Source: Planctomycetota bacterium (GTDB lineage Bacteria; Planctomycetota; JAJSAM01; JAJVHW01). Taken from it: a DNA stretch of 64,000 nt. This document shows, one piece after another, positions 1 through 7,349 of this stretch (position 1 is its first letter; each line of letters begins with the position of its first letter). A program made the translations under genes and the position numbers. The DNA lies in contig JAIOPE010000037.1 of assembly GCA_021414065.1 (NCBI GenBank), positions 119,887 through 183,886 of the forward strand, given 5' to 3'. The notes under the pieces are model-generated. The model saw nothing but the letters and a program-made list of their open reading frames with translations, had not been told where the DNA came from and ran no database searches.

Positions 1-2827
1 AGTCGGACTGCTCGGGCGGCAGATCCACGAGGAGTTGCTGCGCTCTGTCCGGGCGGCCGGCGGCGAAAGCTGCGGCGACTGCGCTCCAGCGCATGCGGAT
101 CGCCCAGTCGTCGCCAACCGCCGAGTTCGCGAGGAACGCCTCGGCGGCGGACTCCGCTTCATCGAACGCGCCACGCCGGAAGAGCACCACGATCCACGCA
201 TCCGCAGCGCGCGGGTTGGTCCGGTCCAGCTTCATCGCACCGAGCACCGTGCCTTCGCGCTCATCGACGGTGCCCGCGGCAGCGGCGTCCACGAGGCGGT
301 CGGACACGCGACGGCGGATCGGGCTGTCCGGGTCCGTACGGGCCGCCGCAACGCGCATGTCTTCGAGTCCGAGGCGCACGTCGCCCGACCGGAAGAGCGC
401 CTCACCGAGCAGGTAGCGCGCGACCGGCTCGTCGGGGGCAGACGCTGTCGCGCGCCGCAGTGCATCGACCGCCTCGGCCGACCGGCCTTCGGCGAGCAGG
501 ATTCGGCCATCCACGAGGTCGGTCACCCCCGCGACGCGCGACGCGGTCATGGCTGCGCGAATACGGCGCGCGTCGGCGAACCGCTCGGCGTCGGTCTCGC
601 GCCCTTCGAGGATCGCGAAGATCGCGACCAGCGATGCGGCGGGGTCGCCGGGCTTTGACGTCAGGATGGCGCGAGACATCCCAACCGCGCCATCGACATT
701 CCCCGCGTCGAAGAGTTGCCGTGCACGTTCTACGGAAACTGCGTCCGTGGATCGGCCCGGCATGTGCCCAGCCAGGACCGCATCCACTTCGGCCTGGTGC
801 TCCGGCGCGAGACGCCCGCGAAAGCGGTCCGCGACTGCGTCGGCGCCTGCGGCATCGGACGAGAGCAGCAGTGCCTCGATGAGGAACACGAGCGTGGCGG
901 GATCGGGCTTGCGGGCCAGATCCAGCAGGCGGCGCAGGTCCGCCGCCGCCGACCGCCAGTCCCCGGTCATGCGGGCGCACCTGGCGCGAACTGCCAGCAG
1001 TTCCTCGTCGTCCGGCTTCTTCTGAAGTGCGGCACTGGCGAGCGCCGACGCACCGATCGGGTCTCCTGCGGCGAAACGAGCGATCACCTGCGTCCGCGCC
1101 TCGACCTGCAGCCTTGGGCGAAGGGCGTTCGCGATCGAGATCGCGCGCGCCGCGTCGGTCCACGCGGCCGGCGTGCCGACCGCCGCCGACGCCGACGCGA
1201 GCAGGCACTGCAGGTCCGCGCGGCCCGGGGCTCCGCGTACCGCTCGTGCCGCCTGCGCAGCGGCGTCCGTAGTCCGTCCCCGAGCGAGCGAGAGCGACGC
1301 GAGGGCCGCCCAGTCGTCGGGCGACGCGTCGTCCCGCGACTCGACGAGCGGGCGGATCTCCGCAAGCGCGGACTCGATCGCCTTCGTGCGCTCCGCGGCG
1401 GGCACGTCGGGTCGGAACTGCAGGAACGCCAGGCGCACCGCGGCGGCGACTTTGGCCCCCTGTGCGGACGCGTGGCGGAGCAGGACCTCGGCCTCGTCGA
1501 TGCGCCCCTCTGCCCGACGGAGGTCGGCCGCGAGGAGGAGCACCGTCGGATCGTCGGGCCGCATCGCGAGCAGCGGAGCCACGTGCGCCGACGCGACGCT
1601 CCACGTGCCGTCTCGCATCGCGACTCCGGCGAGCGCGAGGCGCAGGTCCCCCTGCGGATCGGACTTGGCCGCCGCAGAGGTGACGCACGACATCGTGAGG
1701 CTGGCGCGGTCGCACCGCTCGCCGACGTCCAGAACCTCGGATGCAGTCGCAAGGTCCGGCCGTTCCGCAAGCGCCGCCGCAAAGTGAGACGACGCGCGAG
1801 TCGGCTCGTTCATGAGCAACGCGGCGCGCCCGGCGAGCAGGTGCGTGATCGCCCGGCGCGCCGGCGTGGCCGTGCCGTCCGCCGCCTGTAGCTCGTCTTC
1901 TGCGAGCGCCAGCGCCGTGGCCGGACGGCCGAGCACGATGTGAAGGCGGGCAACGGCGGGACTGAGCAGCGCCGGAAACGGCGCGGAGCCGACACGGGTG
2001 AGCGCCGCGTCCGCGTCTGCGAGCGCGCGGTCGAGTTCGGCTGACCGCAGGTCCGCCGGGATCTCGCCGTACGCCGCCACCGCGGCGACCGCTTGGAGGA
2101 TCACGAGCGCGGGATCGACGTCGCCCGCCGCCCGCGCCGCCGCCAACGCCCGGGCCGCGTCGAGCGGACGCGGGGGCTGAATCGACAGATACGCTTGGCC
2201 GGCGATTCGGAGCAACGTCGCGTCGCCGCCGCGCACCTCGAGCGCTCGCTCCGCGACCTGAGCCGCTGCGGCGGCGCGACCGGTCGCGAGGAGAGTGCTC
2301 GCATAGGCGCGCGCAACCTCCCGGGACGTCGGCTCGAGTTCGAGCGCGCGCTTCATCGAGCCGAGAGCGAGTTCAGGGTCCAGGCCGAGGTCGTGCTCGC
2401 ACAACCCGCGCACGAGCCACGCGCGCGCGTCGCGCGGCGTCGCCTCGGTGACTTCCGACATCAGCCGAAGAGCCGTCCTACGATCGCCGCTGTCGTAGGC
2501 GGATCCGGCCGTTTCTTTCAACCGCCACGGCTCGATCGGCTGCGGTCGCCAAAGCGACGACGTGGCGAACGCGAGTCCGCCGACGGTGGCCACTCCGAGC
2601 ACCCAGCGCGCGATCTTCTTCCGGCGCGACCTGCTCACGTCGAACCGGCGCGGTGTCACCGTGCTGCCGCACCATCCGCACGCCGATTCGTCGAAGAACG
2701 TGGACGATCCGCACGCGCAGAGTTGGAGGAACCCGGCCCCGCACCCGGCGCAGAGATCGGAGGCGCGGTCTGCGGGCCGCCCGCACGAGTAGCAGCGCGG
2801 GCTTCGCGCCGCGGCGACTTCGCTCAT
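1..2827 (-). CDS. Zinc-ribbon N-terminus, single TM, then long TPR-type repeat protein (3' end beyond left window edge)
   Basis: Absent from the ORF track because it has no stop inside the window. Minus-strand frame from ATG at 2827 reads MSEVAAARSPRCYSCGRPADRASDLCAGCGAGFLQLCACGSSTFFDESACGWCGSTVTPRR...IARWVLGVATVGGLAFATSSLW..., followed by Ala/Leu-rich helical repeats; open to the edge in the stretches I translated. Start overlaps the stop of the upstream gene (ATGA). Confidence 0.8.
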   Translation of the reverse strand, partial: MSEVAAARSPRCYSCGRPADRASDLCAGCGAGFLQLCACGSSTFFDESACGWCGSTVTPRRFDVSRSRRKKIARWVLGVATVGGLAFATSSLWRPQPIEPWRLKETAGSAYDSGDRRTALRLMSEVTEATPRDARAWLVRGLCEHDLGLDPELALGSMKRALELEPTSREVARAYASTLLATGRAAAAAQVAERALEVRGGDATLLRIAGQAYLSIQPPRPLDAARALAAARAAGDVDPALVILQAVAAVAAYGEIPADLRSAELDRALADADAALTRVGSAPFPALLSPAVARLHIVLGRPATALALAEDELQAADGTATPARRAITHLLAGRAALLMNEPTRASSHFAAALAERPDLATASEVLDVGERCDRASLTMSCVTSAAAKSDPQGDLRLALAGVAMRDGTWSVASAHVAPLLAMRPDDPTVLLLAADLRRAEGRIDEAEVLLRHASAQGAKVAAAVRLAFLQFRPDVPAAERTKAIESALAEIRPLVESRDDASPDDWAALASLSLARGRTTDAAAQAARAVRGAPGRADLQCLLASASAAVGTPAAWTDAARAISIANALRPRLQVEARTQVIARFAAGDPIGASALASAALQKKPDDEELLAVRARCARMTGDWRSAAADLRRLLDLARKPDPATLVFLIEALLLSSDAAGADAVADRFRGRLAPEHQAEVDAVLAGHMPGRSTDAVSVERARQLFDAGNVDGAVGMSRAILTSKPGDPAASLVAIFAILEGRETDAERFADARRIRAAMTASRVAGVTDLVDGRILLAEGRSAEAVDALRRATASAPDEPVARYLLGEALFRSGDVRLGLEDMRVAAARTDPDSPIRRRVSDRLVDAAAAGTVDEREGTVLGAMKLDRTNPRAADAWIVVLFRRGAFDEAESAAEAFLANSAVGDDWAIRMRWSAVAAAFAAGRPDRAQQLLVDLPPEQSD

Positions 2828-3630
2828 TCGATGTCCACGATTGCTGCGACGATTGCGTCGATCACAGGCTCGCGCTTCGCCGCGACGAACTTCGCCGCGA
2901 GGTCCTTGCCGAGCGCGGGCTCCAACTTCTCGCGGAGCGCGTCGGTCGCGTGCACCAGCCGACCGAAGTTCGTCAGCGAGTTGTCGGACATGCGCTGTTC
3001 GAGGGCCGACATCTTCGCGGCGTCGGCCTGTCCCTCGACGACCAGCGCACGCAACTGCTCGATCGACCCTTCGCCGAGGACGAGACGCGCAGTCTCTTCT
3101 TCGTGCGCACGGACCAACTTCGCCACCGCCTCGCGTTGCGTGTCGGTGAGCCCGAGGTCGACACTGATCTGCCCGATCGATCGCCGGGGTGCGTCCGGAG
3201 TCGAGACGACCGAAGCGCGCGGCCGCCGAAGCAGTCGATCCACCGCGTCGGCGGAGATGAACACATTGCCAGCGCCGACCGTCGTCGGCCCGCCCACGCC
3301 GGACGAGCCACTAGCAGCGCTGGGCGCCGGGGTCGCAGGACTGACGACGGGCTGACCCGCCCGTCGCGCCGCGAGTTGCCTCTCTGCGGAAACCAGGCGG
3401 CGCTCAAGTTCGGCGATCCGCCGTCCGGTGCCGTCGGCGCGGTCGGCCTGATCGGCTAGGGATCGAGCGACCGACCCGTTCAGCTCCGGCTCGGCGGAGT
3501 CACCCGACACACCGCCAGGCGCATCACGTGCGACCGCCGCCACCACGAACGACGTGGCGGCGGCCACACAGATCGTCAACACCACTGAAGCCAACCGACT
3601 GGACCCCATAGACATCCCTCGATGCGTCAC
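2824..3630 (-). CDS. Membrane-anchored coiled-coil hypothetical protein
   Basis: 268 aa ORF with N-terminal hydrophobic segment (LASVVLTICVAAATSFVVAAVA), ELERRLVSAERQLAARR coiled coil; ATGA overlap with the downstream TPR gene. Start may be an internal ATG. Confidence 0.65.
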   Translation of the reverse strand: MTHRGMSMGSSRLASVVLTICVAAATSFVVAAVARDAPGGVSGDSAEPELNGSVARSLADQADRADGTGRRIAELERRLVSAERQLAARRAGQPVVSPATPAPSAASGSSGVGGPTTVGAGNVFISADAVDRLLRRPRASVVSTPDAPRRSIGQISVDLGLTDTQREAVAKLVRAHEEETARLVLGEGSIEQLRALVVEGQADAAKMSALEQRMSDNSLTNFGRLVHATDALREKLEPALGKDLAAKFVAAKREPVIDAIVAAIVDIE

Positions 3631-3659
3631 GGTGCCGGGTCAGAGCCCCGGGAATGCAG

Positions 3660-4280
3660 CTACGACTGAGCGGACTTGCGAGCAGCGCGCGCCTTACGGC
3701 GACGACGGGACCAGCCGGCAAGCCCCGCAGCGCCGAGGCCGAAGAGTGCCCACGTGCCCGGTTCCGGGTTCGAGAACGCGTCGAGCTGAAGGGAGTCGCC
3801 GACGTTGTCGAAGTTGAAGGTCAGCGAAATGACGTTGTACCCGCTGTAGGTGCCGACCTGCGTCAGGCCGTACGCTCCGGCCCCGTTCAGATCGAAGGTG
3901 AAGACGTTCGTCGTGTTCGATGCGAGCGCGCCGGTGACATTCGTCAGCCCCCCGAGCGTGATCGCCGAGTTCACGCCATCCGTGAACGTCACGGACGCCA
4001 GGTAGGCACCCGTCACGAGACCCGTGACCAGTTCGAATCGCGGCGCGTGGTGCGTTGACGAGAATGTCGCGTCGTACACGAGGTAGTCGCCGCCCGTCGT
4101 CGATGCCGCGGTCAGGAAGAAGCTCCCGTCAACCACTGCGATCGTTCCGCCGACGACTCCTGCGTCGGGCGCGGTGAGGTCGACCGTGATCGATCCTCCG
4201 CTCGCGACGTCGGCCTGGGCGATGCCCGCGGCGGTGGCGAGGACGAGCGCCGCGACGCCCGCTTGGATATTCCGAATCAT
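3660..4280 (-). CDS. PEP-CTERM sorting-domain secreted protein
   Basis: Signal peptide MIRNIQAGVAALVLATAAGIAQA; C-terminus NPEPGTWALFGLGAAGLAGWSRRRRKARAARKS = PEP motif, hydrophobic helix, basic tail. Start set to ATG 4280 rather than ORF-track 4391. Confidence 0.85.
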   Translation of the reverse strand: MIRNIQAGVAALVLATAAGIAQADVASGGSITVDLTAPDAGVVGGTIAVVDGSFFLTAASTTGGDYLVYDATFSSTHHAPRFELVTGLVTGAYLASVTFTDGVNSAITLGGLTNVTGALASNTTNVFTFDLNGAGAYGLTQVGTYSGYNVISLTFNFDNVGDSLQLDAFSNPEPGTWALFGLGAAGLAGWSRRRRKARAARKSAQS

Positions 4281-4376
4281 GACTTGAGATGCTCCCGCTG
4301 GATGAGGTGGATTCTGTGAACTGAAACCCGGGTCGCGAGCGGACGGAGGCCGCCGCTCATCGACACGTGGACAGCA

Positions 4377-4404
4377 CGGCCCGCCCCACATGGGGGCGGG
4401 CCGG
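4377..4404 (-). terminator. GC-rich stem-loop downstream of 4426..5733
   Basis: CGGCCCGCCCC-ACAT-GGGGGCGGGCCGG inverted repeat between two minus-strand genes; no strong U-tract. Confidence 0.4.
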
Positions 4405-4425
4405 CAGGTTCGGTCGGCGTTGCGA

Positions 4426-5733
4426 CTACGGGTACGGCAGGTAGGGAATGAGCCCCTTTGCGAATGCCTGGAGGAGGATCGTGTCCTTGTTATTCACGAT
4501 CCCGTCGCGGTTCACGTCGGCGGTGTCGAACCCGGGGCTCGGAGTCACGCCGGCGACCACCTTGGCGAGCGCCTTCGCGTCGCCGGTGTTCGGGCGACCG
4601 GCGGATCCGTCCAGACTGCCGAGCGGCGGCTGCCCGCCAACGGAAGCAGCGTGGTTCACGGCAAACTCGTAGGCGTCGAGGATGCCGTCGTTGTCGGCGT
4701 CCTTCTTCGTCGTGTCGTTGTCCACCGAGTCGGGGATGCCGTCTGCGTCCGCGTCGGTCGGCGTGCCGTTCGAGACGAGCGGATCCGTGCCGGTGGCGAG
4801 CTCGATGCCGTCCTCGATCGTGTCGCCGTCCGTGTCCTTCAGACTCGGGTTGGTGTGGTACACGTACGTCTCACGCCAGTTGCTGAGACCGTCGCGGTCG
4901 GTGTCCGTGCCGTTGTCGAACGCGCCCGACCCGCCGTAGACGAGGTTGTCCCAGTAGACGTCGTAGTCCTCGTCGCCGAAGTTGGTGGCGTTGATGATGA
5001 TGTTGCCGAGGGAGACCGTGCTGGTGTCGGCGATCGAGCCGACCAGGACGCCGTCCACGAAGTACGAGGTGCCGACGCCCACCGTGAGCACGAACGAGAG
5101 GCGGTGCGTCGTGTCGAAGGTCGTCGCCGCGACGCTGACCGGGTAGCCGCCAAGGTTGTAGTCCCATCCGTAGAACGCGGCGGACACCGTGCTCCCGCCC
5201 CACAGCGAGCTGTTCCCGGAGTGACGGAACGCGATGATCGGGAAGGCGGACACCGCGCCGCCCACGTCGAACCCGGTGGCCCAAAGCCCGGCGCTGCGAT
5301 CCTCGGTGCCCCAGTTGGCGGGGAGGTGCAGGTCGATCTGGACCGCCTGGACGGCGCCCGTGAGGCCCACGTCGAACTTGCGCCCCTGCGTGTTGTAGAA
5401 GCTCGAGCTGAACGAGGAGTTCCGGTTCGCTGCGCCATCCGCGATCCGGAGGCCGTGGCGCAGCACCGTGCCGCCGCCATAGCTGTACGAATCGAACAGC
5501 GCCGGCGGGAAGCGGTCGATGTACCACGAGCCCGCGACAGCGGCCTGGCCACCGCCGACGTCGGCCTTGGTGCCGGACGTCGGGATCGAGGTCATGTCTC
5601 CGTTGAAGACCGCCGCGGTCGCCAGCGCGACGCCACTGAGCGCAGCCACTCCCACCACGAGCGCAGCCCATCCGGCGCGAACGCGCCCGATCCGCCGCTC
5701 CACCTCACACTTCGCACGTCCGTTCATCGTCAC
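4426..5733 (-). CDS. Secreted protein with thrombospondin type 3-like Ca-binding repeats and C-terminal dockerin-type domain
   Basis: 435 aa; N-terminal signal/TM; DTDRDGLSNWRE, DTDGDTIEDGIE, DADADGIPDSVDND, DADNDGILDAYE repeats; dockerin-like GDAKALAKVVAG...FDTADVNRDGIVNNKDTILLQAF at the C-terminus. Confidence 0.8.
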   Translation of the reverse strand: MTMNGRAKCEVERRIGRVRAGWAALVVGVAALSGVALATAAVFNGDMTSIPTSGTKADVGGGQAAVAGSWYIDRFPPALFDSYSYGGGTVLRHGLRIADGAANRNSSFSSSFYNTQGRKFDVGLTGAVQAVQIDLHLPANWGTEDRSAGLWATGFDVGGAVSAFPIIAFRHSGNSSLWGGSTVSAAFYGWDYNLGGYPVSVAATTFDTTHRLSFVLTVGVGTSYFVDGVLVGSIADTSTVSLGNIIINATNFGDEDYDVYWDNLVYGGSGAFDNGTDTDRDGLSNWRETYVYHTNPSLKDTDGDTIEDGIELATGTDPLVSNGTPTDADADGIPDSVDNDTTKKDADNDGILDAYEFAVNHAASVGGQPPLGSLDGSAGRPNTGDAKALAKVVAGVTPSPGFDTADVNRDGIVNNKDTILLQAFAKGLIPYLPYP

Positions 5734-5801
5734 ACCTCCGTTGGTTTCCCGCTCGGCGCAGACGCTGCCGCGCCATCAGGGGCAGATCTTCGGCTGTGAC
5801 A

Positions 5802-5840
5802 TGGCACCTGTCAATGGCAAATTTGTCTGGCAGAAAAATT
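5802..5840 (+). repeat. Three direct TGGCA repeats at 13-bp period
   Basis: TGGCACCTGTCAA / TGGCAAATTTGTC / TGGCAGAAAAATT at 5802, 5815, 5828. Confidence 0.7.
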
Positions 5841-6001
5841 ACATGTTCGCATCGCACATCGGACAGATGGTGTCCGGTCGCGCTCCCGACCATGGGGCAT
5901 GCGTCGGTGGCGCGGTCGCGCGGACCGGCAACCAGGCTTGAGGGAGGGTGCGCACGACAACCAGCACGGGCACGGGCGGGCGAGACAGGAGGGGCTGCGT
6001 T

Positions 6002-6019
6002 TGCCAGATTTTTTTGCCA
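6002..6019 (-). repeat. Two inverted TGCCA repeats at 13-bp period (inverse orientation to 5802 array)
   Basis: TGCCAGATTTTTTTGCCA; TGCCA at 6002 and 6015. Reverse complement TGGCAAAAAAATCTGGCA matches 14 of 18 positions of 5815..5832. Confidence 0.65.
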
Positions 6020-6165
6020 AACTCCGGTTGCGCTGATCGACCCCCTTCGGTAGAGTGTTTTGACGGTCGCAGGAGGCGGAAGTGAGCTAGGGTGGCGCCC
6101 ATTAGGCCCATTGAATGCGCAAGTCCACCCAACCGAAGGCCGTGAACTCTTGAGCGAGCGACAGC

Positions 6166-6411
6166 GTGTGGGACGCGAGTCGCTTTCGGAAGAGAGTCGT
6201 CGAGGCGAAGGTCCGGCCGGAAGGTCTGGCAGTCGCCGCAGGGGTCAGCGCGGCAACGGTGGTCCGATGGATGACGGGACGGACGTGCCCCTCCCTCGTG
6301 GAGGCTCAACTGATGGCCGACGCGCTCGGCGTGACGGTGATCGATCTGCTGCCGCAGCAGTCGGCTACCGATTCCGCGGCCGGTGGCTCCGCCAAGCGCG
6401 CGAAGCACTAG
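6166..6411 (+). CDS. XRE-family HTH DNA-binding protein
   Basis: FRKRVVEAKVRPEGLAVAAGVSAATVVRWMTGRTCPSLVEAQLMADALGVTVIDLL; GTG start. Confidence 0.65.
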   Translation: MWDASRFRKRVVEAKVRPEGLAVAAGVSAATVVRWMTGRTCPSLVEAQLMADALGVTVIDLLPQQSATDSAAGGSAKRAKH

Positions 6412-6620
6412 GCGTCTCTGCCGAGGATGTCGCTGCGTTGCTCGGTGTCGAACTGGCCGTGGTGAATGCGTGGGAAAGTGAGACCTTGGTTCCACTTCTT
6501 GTCCACGTTCCCGCGCTGTGCGAAGCGTATCGCGTCTCGGCACACGAACTCCTGGAGCGCGTGACCACGCCGATCGGGTCACCGCCCGATGGCGACGGTT
6601 CTCTGCCCCCGACTCACTGA
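6267..6620 (+). CDS. Second XRE-type HTH protein in an overlapping frame (start uncertain)
   Basis: GRWLRQAREALGVSAEDVAALLGVELAVVNAWESETLVPLLVHVPALCEAYRVSAHELLERV; overlaps 6166..6411 out of frame. ATG at 6267 is the only ATG before the HTH in this frame apart from 6060. Confidence 0.5.
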   Translation: MDDGTDVPLPRGGSTDGRRARRDGDRSAAAAVGYRFRGRWLRQAREALGVSAEDVAALLGVELAVVNAWESETLVPLLVHVPALCEAYRVSAHELLERVTTPIGSPPDGDGSLPPTH

Positions 6621-6649
6621 CGGGTCGGGGCGGGCGACACCGCCCTGAG

Positions 6650-6898
6650 TCACCGCGTCGCGGTGACGATCTTCGCGGCCTCGGTGGCCATCGCTGTGCC
6701 CGGCACCGCAGCGACCACGGCGGCGGCCACCTCGCGGGCCTCGTCGGGGCGCAGCTTTGCGACTGCGATCGCTTCGGCGGGCCGCCCCGCCTGCGCGAGC
6801 AGCACGGCCGTCTGGCGCGCGAACGCTTCCGACGAGGGGTTGGCGTCGCGAAGGGCGCGCGCGCGACCGCCGAGGCGATCCGCCCACGCCGGACGCAC
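6650..6898 (-). pseudogene. Short C-terminal remnant of a helical-repeat protein abutting a MITE-like element
   Basis: RPAWADRLGGRARALRDANPSSEAFARQTAVLLAQAGRPAEAIAVAKLRPDEAREVAAAVVAAVPG; upstream in-frame sequence runs straight into the element's left end at about 6938. Confidence 0.4.
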
Positions 6899-6935
6899 GC
6901 GCTGGACCGTGGTGTCGCACTCGAAGAGGACGTGC

Positions 6936-7188
6936 CCAGCCCGGACAACTCACGAAGGTTCGCGACTGACTGAGCCCCGTCGCTGCCAACGGACCGTCCG
7001 CTGCGTTGGGACCCTTGCGTGGCTTGACAACAAAGCTGTCGCTGCGGGGTCCCGACCTGCGGACGACTCCGCGGACATCATCCAGGACGGTGTGTCGCGA
7101 CGCGAACGTGCCCGGAATCGACCTGAAGTGATCGAACTTCCTACGGTGCGTGCCGTTCTCAGTCGACCCTCGTGAATCGTCCGGCCGA
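6936..7188. mobile_element. Diverged copy of MITE-like element (relative of 51295..51590)
   Basis: Left end AGCCCGGACAACTCACGAAGGTTCGCG (6938..6964) resembles AGCCCGGATCATTCACGAAGCTCCGCG of the 51-kb copy; 33-bp identical core CCGCTGCGTTGGGACCCTTGCGTGGCTTGACAA (6998..7030); shared TCCAGGACGGTGTGTCG; right end CCTCGTGAATCGTCCGGCC. Confidence 0.65.
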
Positions 7189-7349
7189 GTAGGCCGGGTG
7201 CCCCACCTCCGGTCAGTTCGCCAACAGGCCGATCGGCGTGCGCGGTTTGCGTGCCGGCCGGTCGTCGGAAGCCCGAGGACGGTCGCCCGCAGACCTGCCG
7301 CGCGATCGCCGCACCGGATTCGCGACGATCCCGCACGGGCCCCGGCCGT

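Noticed and set aside
4390-5799. 469-aa plus-strand ORF opposite the dockerin/TSP3 gene
   Set aside because: Antisense artefact; the opposite strand has clear Ca-binding repeats and signal peptide.
5815-5832. TGGCA-type sequence as a sigma-54 promoter
   Set aside because: GG-GC spacing does not fit the -24/-12 consensus; the 13-bp periodicity suggests a repeat array instead.
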